Source: an uncultured Collinsella sp. (GTDB lineage: Bacteria > Actinomycetota > Coriobacteriia > Coriobacteriales > Coriobacteriaceae). From it: a stretch of 6,324 nt of DNA. The stretch covers positions 1-6,324 of the forward strand of contig CABUBZ010000091.1 of the NCBI GenBank assembly GCA_902489945.1. Reading direction: 5' to 3'. Position numbers and translations under genes: made by a program. Below are positions 1 through 5,418 of this stretch, one piece after another; the stretch's first letter is position 1, and each line of letters starts with the position of its first letter. The notes under the pieces were generated by a model. It was not told the DNA's origin, ran no database searches, and saw nothing but the letters and a program-made list of their open reading frames with translations.

Positions 1-177
1 CCGGGCCGCCCCCTGCGGAATATTTTCAGAGGTAAGCCCTCGGCCTCGCTGCGTTGACGTTGCTGTGGACCCTGGGCGAGCGCCTCTAGCGGGCCGCCGG
101 GTTGACGGCGATGAGGGCGGGGGTCCCGTCTTGCCTTGCGCGTAACTGGCTGAGATTTATTTGGTTGGAGCTTTCTT
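1..177. other. Upstream non-coding stretch with no recognisable gene
   Basis: This GC-rich leader contains no reading frame that looks like protein. The frame open from base 2 runs to a TAA at 143-145, but its translation is arginine/glycine/proline-rich with no motif, so an upstream gene tail cannot be shown. TTGACG occurs at 102-107, but no TATAAT-like box follows at the right spacing. The last part (about 151-177) turns AT-richer just ahead of the first gene, and GGAG at 167-170 is a well-placed ribosome binding site 7 nt before the ATG at 178. Confidence 0.5.
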
Positions 178-1689
178 ATGACTCGCGATTTAACTCGGGT
201 GATTGTTACTACTGATATGGAAGTCGATGATATGAACTCGCTCGTTCATTTGGCTCTGTATCTTAACTTGCTTGATGTGCAGGCTGTGGTGTATACGGCT
301 TCGCAATATCACTTTCTTGGGGATGGCATGCATACGCTCGGTGAGGTGAATCCGCATTGGCGGACTAAGGGGCGTCGCTCTTATGAATGGGATGTTGTGC
401 CTCATGAGCCTGATCCCACGGCTGGGGAGCTTTGTGAGTATCGACCGTTTCCTGAGCACTGGATTGAGAATCTCTGGAGTAATGAATATGCCCAGGCTTG
501 GCCGCAGTTGCAGGCTAATGCGGCTGCCGCCGGCGAGCCGCCGTTTCCCACGCCGGCTCAGATGATTGAGCGTACCTTTGTTGGGAATGTTGCCTTTGAG
601 GGCGATGTGCGCGAGGAGACTGAAGGTTCGCGCATGATTGCTCAATCGATTTTGGATGATGACCCGCGTACGCTTTGGCTGCTCAGTTGGGGCGGCATGA
701 ATACGATCGTTCGTGCGCTCATGAGTATTGCTGAGCGCTATCGCGCCACACCCGAATGGCCTTCCGTGCAGCAGCGTGTCTATCAGAAGGTGCGCGTGAT
801 GGGCGTCGCCGATGGCGTGGGGCAGGACAATTCTTGGCTCGACCATGGGCGCGAGCTCTTCCCCGAGCTCATCTTTTGGTGCGTGCCTTATATGTATGGC
901 GGCTACGTTGATGCCAAGATGGCTCAGCCCGATACGCTGCCGCTGTTTCAGGCACCCTGGCCTGCACAGAACCTCACCCAAGGCAACGGCCCCCTCATGG
1001 CGCGCTATATGCTCTATGGCGATGGCAAGGTGTACGAAAACGAGCCTGAGCGATTCCAGTTTGGCAAGCATGCCCGTCTGGATTGGGGCTTGGAAGGCAT
1101 GCCCGCGATGCAGTTTGAGCGCGGCGATTTTATGGCCGAGGGCGACTCGATGACCTATATTCCGCTGCTGCCGTTTGGCCTGCGCGGCATCGATAACCGC
1201 GACTTTGACACGTTGCTCGGCCGCATGTTCCTTGACGGGCTTCCCGATTCGAATGCGCCCGCTGGTTTTGCCGCCATGGGAACGCCGGTGGACGGCAACC
1301 CCAATCCCTACCTGCGCGCCTATCAGGAGGACTTCGCCGCCCGCGCGCAGTGGTGTGCTCACGAGCCCGCGACCTGCTCACATCCGGCGTATGTTACCGA
1401 GGTCATGGGCGACCGCAGTGCCACAGCCGGTAAGCGCGTTGCTCTTGCAGCGTCCATCGTCGACCCCGATGGCAGGGGCTTCGACGCGCATTGGGATGTC
1501 GCCATGGGGCCAACGAGCTATGCGGGCGCCCAAGACCTGCCGCTGTGGCAGGAATGCGCGGCGGACGCCACATTCACCGTGCCCGCCGACGTGCAGCCCG
1601 GCGACCGCTTCGTGCTCACCCTCAGCGTTCAAACCCGCGCCGAGCGCCCCTGCACCCGCTACGCCCAGGTCGCCATTACCGTCGCGTAG
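178..1689 (+). CDS. DUF1593 / Sde182-type nucleoside-hydrolase-like protein
   Basis: This is a complete 503-residue protein. The N-terminal domain (about residues 7-350) has the nucleoside-hydrolase-like fold signature: strand VIVTTD followed by E15, D17, D18 (TTDMEVDDM, residues 11-19), equivalent to the calcium-binding Asp cluster of nucleoside hydrolases. WGGMNT at 171-176 and EGDSMTYIPLL at 321-331 match conserved DUF1593 blocks. The segment YLRAYQEDFAARAQWC (378-393) leads into an Ig-like C-terminal domain (about 405-503), the usual family architecture. The family is named after a Saccharophagus degradans cellulose-associated protein; the substrate is unknown, and ribosidase or glycan hydrolysis is only inferred from the fold. 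No signal peptide is seen, so it is probably cytoplasmic, whereas many relatives are exported. The start at 178 has GGAG at 167-170, and any later ATG would remove the metal motif. Codon use shifts along the gene from T-ending to C-ending codons. No sugar or nucleoside genes lie nearby, so context gives no help. Confidence 0.88.
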   Translation: MTRDLTRVIVTTDMEVDDMNSLVHLALYLNLLDVQAVVYTASQYHFLGDGMHTLGEVNPHWRTKGRRSYEWDVVPHEPDPTAGELCEYRPFPEHWIENLWSNEYAQAWPQLQANAAAAGEPPFPTPAQMIERTFVGNVAFEGDVREETEGSRMIAQSILDDDPRTLWLLSWGGMNTIVRALMSIAERYRATPEWPSVQQRVYQKVRVMGVADGVGQDNSWLDHGRELFPELIFWCVPYMYGGYVDAKMAQPDTLPLFQAPWPAQNLTQGNGPLMARYMLYGDGKVYENEPERFQFGKHARLDWGLEGMPAMQFERGDFMAEGDSMTYIPLLPFGLRGIDNRDFDTLLGRMFLDGLPDSNAPAGFAAMGTPVDGNPNPYLRAYQEDFAARAQWCAHEPATCSHPAYVTEVMGDRSATAGKRVALAASIVDPDGRGFDAHWDVAMGPTSYAGAQDLPLWQECAADATFTVPADVQPGDRFVLTLSVQTRAERPCTRYAQVAITVA

Positions 1690-1725
1690 CAGGCGACAGG
1701 CCCACATTCGGCAAAGACTGTCCCC

Positions 1726-1739
1726 AACGACTAGTCGTT
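1726..1739. repeat. Perfect 14-bp palindrome AACGACTAGTCGTT
   Basis: The seven bases AACGACT are followed directly by their reverse complement AGTCGTT. The symmetric form with no spacer would suit a dimeric DNA-binding protein or a recombination site better than an RNA hairpin, since there is no loop. It lies 36 nt after the stop codon of the DUF1593 gene and immediately inside the TCCCC border of the composite element. Its function is not known. Confidence 0.6.
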
Positions 1740-1765
1740 TAAGAACGTCCCCGATGACCACCCAG

Positions 1766-1834
1766 AAGTTGCGGTGGAATAGTTCCTGTTTGGCCTTCTA
1801 AGGCCGCCATTTAGGAACTATTTCACCGCAACTT
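1766..1834 (+). repeat. Long near-perfect hairpin, 69 nt
   Basis: Bases 1766-1788 pair with 1812-1834 in 23 consecutive pairs. The only deviations are two G·U wobbles (1777 with 1823, 1788 with 1812) when read as + strand RNA. An inner stem, GGCCT (1792-1796) with AGGCC (1801-1805), closes a TCTA loop. There is no T-tract after either arm, so it is not a classical intrinsic terminator, although such a strong stem could still halt polymerase or protect the 3' end of the upstream mRNA. The sequence style fits a dispersed palindromic repeat between genes. Confidence 0.8.
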
Positions 1835-1913
1835 AGTTGGGGATGAAAAATGGGCCATGTGTCCCAGTTGTGGAGACCTCTTGAGCCGTCTGGGTATCGT
1901 GAAAGATCGCGCG

Positions 1914-1958
1914 CTCCCCCATCATCAAAAGTGACACACGCTACCTGTTGATGGGAGG
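1914..1958 (+). promoter_or_regulatory. Possible stem covering the ribosome binding site of the DUF4428 gene
   Basis: CCCATCA (1918-1924) is the exact complement of TGATGGG (1949-1955). With A1956 bulged, G1957 and G1958 can also pair with C1917 and C1916. The right arm includes the Shine-Dalgarno GGGAGG (1953-1958) that sits 5 nt before the ATG at 1964. The loop is 24 nt, so the stem is modest. If it forms, it would reduce ribosome access. This is a sequence-level inference; no known riboswitch or leader class is recognised. Confidence 0.3.
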
Positions 1959-1963
1959 CAGCC

Positions 1964-2701
1964 ATGGGCTTCTTTGACAAGATGTTCGAGAAGAAAGAGT
2001 GCGCGATTTGCGGTACCGAGCTGGGACTTCTAGGTAAGACCAAGATCAACGAAGGCTACCTGTGCAAAGAATGCGTCGGCAAGCTCTCTCCCTTCTTTGG
2101 CGGTTATCGCTCTAGCACCGCGGACGACATTCGCGAGCAGCTCGCCTATCGCGAGGCTAACGCCGAGCGCCTGGCATCGTTCAACCCCACGCGCACGCTC
2201 TCGGCCGGGCGCACCAATATTATGCTCGACGAGGACGCGGGCCTGCTGATCATTACCTCGCAGACGCGCTGGCGCGACGCCAACCCCGACATCATCGAGT
2301 TCTCGCAGGTGCTCGGTTGCGATATGGATATCGACGAGCACCGCACCGAGATCTATCGCGAGACCAAGGACGGCGAGCGTGAGAGTTATGACCCGCCGCG
2401 CTACGACCTGGATTACGACTTCAATCTGACCATCCACGTCAACACGCCGTACTTTACCGAGATCGACCTGCGCGTGAACGACTCCACCATCGAGCAGCGC
2501 GGATCCATCGAGTACCGCGAGGCCAAGCGTCAGGCAACCGAAGTCCGCGACGCGCTGGTGCAGCTGCGTCAGGAGACGCGCGATAGCGTCGTTGCCGCCA
2601 AGGCCCCCAAGACCGCGGTGACCTGCCCCTTCTGCGGCGCCACCACCATTCCCGATGCCAGTGGGCGCTGCGAATACTGCGGCGGCGCCATCGGCGCATA
2701 G
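1964..2701 (+). CDS. DUF4428-type double zinc-ribbon protein
   Basis: This is a 245-residue soluble protein. The N-terminal treble-clef/zinc-ribbon unit has C13, C16, C34 and C37 (CAIC...CKEC), as in DUF4428. The middle (about 80-175) is beta-rich, with the conserved-looking block PDIIEFSQVLGCDMD (108-122) and FNLTIHVNTPYFTEIDLRVN (153-172), a PH-like or SHOCT-associated pattern seen in other DUF4428 proteins. A charged helix (about 174-210) precedes a C-terminal zinc ribbon with C221, C224, C236 and C239. No membrane segment or signal peptide is present, so it is cytoplasmic. The start at 1964 is fixed by GGGAGG at 1953-1958; the next ATG at 1982 has no such site. It is the first gene of the operon, and only 24 nt separate its stop from the next start. 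The function is unknown; a zinc-structured adaptor or protein-binding role alongside the SPFH protein is inferred from context. Confidence 0.85.
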   Translation: MGFFDKMFEKKECAICGTELGLLGKTKINEGYLCKECVGKLSPFFGGYRSSTADDIREQLAYREANAERLASFNPTRTLSAGRTNIMLDEDAGLLIITSQTRWRDANPDIIEFSQVLGCDMDIDEHRTEIYRETKDGERESYDPPRYDLDYDFNLTIHVNTPYFTEIDLRVNDSTIEQRGSIEYREAKRQATEVRDALVQLRQETRDSVVAAKAPKTAVTCPFCGATTIPDASGRCEYCGGAIGA

Positions 2702-2725
2702 CCCTCGGCACGGAAAGGACCGATC

Positions 2726-4048
2726 ATGGCCTTCGAAAGCGTTAACTATCAGTGCCCCGCGTGTGGCGGCCCGCTGCATTTTGCCAGCGCCGAGCAAAAG
2801 CTCGTCTGTGACTACTGCGACTCGCGCTTTGAAGTCGAAGAGGTCGAGGCTCTCTATCGCGAGCGCCAGGACAAGGCAGATGCCAAAGCCGATGCGGCGG
2901 CCGCAACATCCAAGCCCGCATCCGACGATGCGGTGCAGGAACTGGCCCAAAACGCCGGCTATATCTGCTCGTCGTGTGGCGCCGAGCTGATCTCGGACGG
3001 CACCGTCGCCGTCTCCACCTGCCCATACTGCGGCAATCCCGCCGTGGCGCCCGGCCAGCTCTCGGGCGACTTCTCCCCCGACCTGGTGATTCCATTTAAA
3101 CTCGGTCGCGACGATGTCTTGGCCGCGCTCAAGGAGCACTACAAGGGCAAGATCTTGCTGCCCAAGAGCTTTGTCACCGGCAACCACATCGACGAAGTCC
3201 AAGGCGTCTACGTGCCGTTTTGGCTCTACGGCGCCCGCGTGGACGGCGAAGTGTACTTTGACGCAACCAACGAGACCGTCACCGAGGAATCCGACCGTAC
3301 CGTCACGACCACCGACCACTACGATGCCTACCGCAAAGGCAATATCTCGTTTGAGCGCGTGCCCGTCGACGGATCGTCCAAGATGCCCGACGGCCACATG
3401 GACGCCATCGAACCGTTTGACTACGACGCCCTGCGCCCGTTCTCGGTCGCCTACATGCCCGGCTACATCGCCAACCGCTACGACGAGGACTGCGAAACTT
3501 GCAAGGCCCGCGCCGAGCGCCGCATGGAGGAGAGCACGATCTCGGCCCTGCGCGAGACCGTTATCGATGAGTACGACGATGCCTCAGTCGAAAGCAAGCA
3601 GCTCGACTACACCTGGGAAGACAGCGACTACGCACTGTTCCCCGTCTGGATGCTCTCCACCTCGTGGAACGGCAAGAGCTACCTGTTTGCCATGAACGGC
3701 CAGACCGGCCGTATGGTCGGCGAGCTCCCTTGCTCCAAGCCCAAGCTCATCATCGCCTCGCTGCTGTTCTTTGTGATCGGATTTATCCTCTCCCAGATTC
3801 TCTTTATGGGCGAATACGCCTTCGATCCGGATTACCTCACCTTTGATATCGAGGGCATCCTCATCAACGTCGTCGCGCCGCTGATCATCGTAATCATCGG
3901 AGACGTGCTGCTCGTAGGCCAGCTCAAGACGGCCAACGAGGCGACCCACGCCGACGAGTACTGCGGCGAGCTCGACCTGGTCGAGAAACACGACACCTTC
4001 AGCCATACCGAGACCACCGTCGTCATGAAGGACGACAAGGGCGACTAA
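2726..4048 (+). CDS. Membrane-anchored protein with two N-terminal TFIIB-type zinc ribbons
   Basis: This is a 440-residue protein. Two zinc ribbons lie at the N-terminus: C10, C13, C28, C31 and C81, C84, C99, C102, joined by an Ala/Asp/Lys-rich helical linker (about 40-75). A long soluble domain (about 115-335) has family-typical blocks VYVPFWLYGA (161-170) and YALFPVWML followed by FAMNGQTGRMVGELP (321-335), often annotated as 'TFIIB-type zinc ribbon-containing protein'. Two hydrophobic segments follow: about 340-360 and 376-397. Positive KPK before the first and an acidic loop between them predict that both ends are cytoplasmic. Despite the name there is no reason to think it binds DNA. The start at 2726 has AAAGGA at 2714-2719, 6 nt upstream. 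It resembles B. subtilis YdjG in layout and neighbour (zinc ribbon plus membrane, next to an SPFH gene), so it probably anchors the SPFH protein to the membrane; this role is inferred. Confidence 0.87.
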   Translation: MAFESVNYQCPACGGPLHFASAEQKLVCDYCDSRFEVEEVEALYRERQDKADAKADAAAATSKPASDDAVQELAQNAGYICSSCGAELISDGTVAVSTCPYCGNPAVAPGQLSGDFSPDLVIPFKLGRDDVLAALKEHYKGKILLPKSFVTGNHIDEVQGVYVPFWLYGARVDGEVYFDATNETVTEESDRTVTTTDHYDAYRKGNISFERVPVDGSSKMPDGHMDAIEPFDYDALRPFSVAYMPGYIANRYDEDCETCKARAERRMEESTISALRETVIDEYDDASVESKQLDYTWEDSDYALFPVWMLSTSWNGKSYLFAMNGQTGRMVGELPCSKPKLIIASLLFFVIGFILSQILFMGEYAFDPDYLTFDIEGILINVVAPLIIVIIGDVLLVGQLKTANEATHADEYCGELDLVEKHDTFSHTETTVVMKDDKGD

Positions 4049-4096
4049 ATAACCCGATCAACACCACCCGGACTTTGACGAGAAAGGAAGATCACC

Positions 4097-5338
4097 ATGG
4101 GACTCTTGAAAGCTGGATTGGGAGCTGCCGGCGGCGTCATGGCCGATCAGTGGAAGGAATTTATCTACTGCGAATCGATGCCCGCTGACGTCTTGGCCTG
4201 CAAGGGCGTTAAGCGCACCGGCGGCCGCAGCTCCAACACGCATGGCGAGGACAACGTCATCTCCAACGGCTCCGTCATCGCCGTCAACGACGGCCAGGGC
4301 ATGCTCGTGGTGCAAAACGGCAAGATCATCGAGGTCGCGCTGGAACCCGGCGAGTTCGTCTTCGATACCGGCAGCGAGCCGAGCGTCTTTAGCGGCAACC
4401 TGGGCGACTCCATCAAGGAGACCTTCGCCAATATCGGCAGCCGCTTCACCTTCGGCGGCGACGCGGGCAAGGACCAGCGCGTCTACTTCATCAACACCAA
4501 GGAAATCATCGGCAACAAGTACGGCACCGCCTCGCCCGTGCCCTTCCGCGTGGTCGACAACAATATTGGCCTGGACGTCGACATCTCCGTGCGCTGCAAC
4601 GGCGAGTATTCGTACCGCATCACCAACCCGCTGCTGTTCTACACCAATGTGTGCGGCAACGTGACCGATAGCTACACGCGCGACAAGATCGATAGCCAGC
4701 TTAAGTCCGAGCTGCTCACCGCCCTGCAGCCCGCCTTTGCCAAGATCTCGGAGATGGGCATCCGCTACAGCGCCATCCCCGGCCACACCACCGAGCTCGC
4801 CCGCGCGCTCAACGAGGTCCTCTCCGCCGACTGGCGCGACCTGCGTGGCGTCGAGATCGTGAGCTTTGGCGTAAACTCCATCGCCGCCTCGCAAGAAGAC
4901 GAGCAGATGATCAAGGACCTGCAGAAGGCCGCCGTCATGCGCGATCCCACTATGGCGGCAGCCAACATTGCCAGCGCCCAGAGCGACGCAATGCGCGCGG
5001 CAGCCGCCAATCCCAACGGCGCGATGGCAGGCTTTATGGGCATGGGCATGGCAGGTGGCATGGGCGGCATGAACGCCAGCCAGCTGTTCGCCGCCGGCCA
5101 GGCACAGCAGCAGGCCGCCCCGCAGCCGGCTCCGGCACCCGCTCCCGCACCGGCTCCTGCCGCTGCCCCCGCGGCCGGCACATGGACCTGCAGCTGCGGC
5201 GCCACCAACACCGGCAAGTTCTGCTCCGAGTGCGGCAGTCCCGCACCCGCCCCGGCACCGGCCAAGTGGTTCTGCCCCAACTGCGGCAGCGAAAACGGCG
5301 GCAAGTTCTGCAGCAACTGCGGAACGCCCAGGCCCTAG
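4097..5338 (+). CDS. SPFH-domain protein, YdjI/'virion core' type, with C-terminal zinc ribbons
   Basis: This 413-residue protein opens with MGLLKAGLGAAGGVMADQWK and the block FIYCESMPADVLACKG, typical of YdjI-like SPFH proteins. The SPFH (band-7) domain spans about 50-270, including GEFVFDTGSEPS (85-96), a beta-rich core and a helical end (DEQMIKDLQKAAVM, 268-281). A Gly/Met-rich stretch (310-326) and Pro-Ala linkers (about 341-360 and 382-389) lead to two zinc ribbons: C365, C367, C376, C379 and C393, C396, C405, C408. SPFH proteins oligomerise into membrane-associated scaffolds; in B. subtilis YdjI works with YdjG/YdjH and PspA in membrane-stress responses. No transmembrane helix is seen here, so membrane contact probably depends on the preceding gene's product. 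The start has AAAGGAAG at 4083-4090. It is separated by 48 nt from the upstream stop, consistent with one transcript. The common 'virion core protein' label is historic and does not indicate a phage. Confidence 0.9.
   Translation: MGLLKAGLGAAGGVMADQWKEFIYCESMPADVLACKGVKRTGGRSSNTHGEDNVISNGSVIAVNDGQGMLVVQNGKIIEVALEPGEFVFDTGSEPSVFSGNLGDSIKETFANIGSRFTFGGDAGKDQRVYFINTKEIIGNKYGTASPVPFRVVDNNIGLDVDISVRCNGEYSYRITNPLLFYTNVCGNVTDSYTRDKIDSQLKSELLTALQPAFAKISEMGIRYSAIPGHTTELARALNEVLSADWRDLRGVEIVSFGVNSIAASQEDEQMIKDLQKAAVMRDPTMAAANIASAQSDAMRAAAANPNGAMAGFMGMGMAGGMGGMNASQLFAAGQAQQQAAPQPAPAPAPAPAPAAAPAAGTWTCSCGATNTGKFCSECGSPAPAPAPAKWFCPNCGSENGGKFCSNCGTPRP
5117..5176 (+). repeat. Pro-Ala low-complexity linker coding repeat
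   Basis: About 20 codons alternate GCN and CCN (residues 341-360 of the SPFH protein), giving a stiff, extended Pro-Ala linker between the Gly/Met-rich tail and the first zinc ribbon. A shorter copy (5237-5266, residues 381-390) separates the two ribbons. Such a tract could vary in length between strains by slippage. The codons are mixed (ccg, ccc, cct, gca, gct), so the repeat is imperfect at DNA level. Confidence 0.75.
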
Positions 5339-5355
5339 CCCCTCTATCTGGTAAT

Positions 5356-5387
5356 TGGCGGGGGATCCGCCACCCCCGCATTTGCTT
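5356..5387 (+). terminator. GC-rich stem-loop after the SPFH gene, possible weak terminator or attenuator
   Basis: GCGGGGG (5358-5364) pairs with CCCCCGC (5373-5379) around an 8-nt loop, and ATTTGCTT follows, a short interrupted T-run. An alternative stem, TGGCGG (5356-5361) with CCGCCA (5367-5372), uses overlapping bases and cannot form at the same time. The position, 17 nt after the SPFH stop and before the lipoprotein gene, suits partial termination that would lower lipoprotein expression relative to the three upstream genes. The T-tract is weak, so full termination is doubtful. Confidence 0.5.
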
Positions 5388-5405
5388 CTATGGGTTTCGT
5401 TCGAT

Positions 5406-5413
5406 AAAGGAGG
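5406..5413 (+). promoter_or_regulatory. Strong ribosome binding site AAAGGAGG deciding the lipoprotein start
   Basis: The perfect AAAGGAGG lies 5 nt before the ATG at 5419. It settles the start, because the same reading frame stays open upstream to 5182 inside the SPFH gene, where translation would be an out-of-frame shadow. The chosen start gives a clean lipoprotein signal peptide directly after the Met. Confidence 0.85.
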
Positions 5414-5418
5414 ACACC

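Larger units (their letters stand above)
1720..1844. repeat. Composite intergenic inverted-repeat element
   Basis: The gap after the DUF1593 gene contains several nested symmetries. TCCCCAAC (1721-1728) and its reverse complement GTTGGGGA (1836-1843) frame about 123 bp. Inside are a perfect 14-bp palindrome (1726-1739), a direct repeat of GTCCCC (1720-1725 and 1747-1752), and a long hairpin (1766-1834). This layout suggests a REP- or MITE-like mobile or dispersed unit. I recall similar GTCCCCAACGACTAGTCG-style intergenic sequences in Collinsella genomes, but that is memory and not checked here. No transposase or clear target-site duplication is visible. Confidence 0.6.

Noticed and set aside
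102..160. A sigma-70-like promoter for the DUF1593 gene (TTGACG at 102-107 or TTGCCT at 131-136)
   Set aside because: No acceptable -10 box occurs 16-18 nt downstream of either; the AT-rich GATTTA at 154-159 matches poorly and lies too close to the ribosome binding site.
190..1362. A 390-codon open frame on the - strand opposite the DUF1593 gene
   Set aside because: The + strand frame has clear family motifs and a ribosome binding site; the antisense product shows none.
1850..1951. A 33-codon small frame (MGHVSQLW...) before the DUF4428 gene, with GGGG nearby, considered as a leader peptide
   Set aside because: It begins at the edge of the palindromic element, the composition is not protein-like, and there is no run of regulatory codons typical of attenuators.
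1690..1963. A CRISPR array in the repeat-rich gap
   Set aside because: The repeats are inverted and nested, with no regularly spaced direct repeats and no spacers of even length.
1798..2049. An 83-codon - strand frame across the intergenic region and the start of the DUF4428 gene
   Set aside because: It starts inside the hairpin repeat and runs antisense to a supported gene; no motif or ribosome binding site supports it.
2030..3397. A 455-codon open frame on the - strand opposite the DUF4428 and membrane zinc-ribbon genes
   Set aside because: It spans two well-supported + strand genes and its translation has no domain-like pattern. Long antisense frames are expected where codons end in C or G.
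4097..5338. Phage or virion origin suggested by the common 'virion core protein' name of the SPFH family
   Set aside because: No phage structural, replication or integration genes are present, and the protein is a standard cellular SPFH type.
5182..5418. Upstream in-frame extension of the lipoprotein
   Set aside because: It would overlap the SPFH zinc-ribbon coding region in another frame and bury the signal peptide. AAAGGAGG before 5419 marks the true start.
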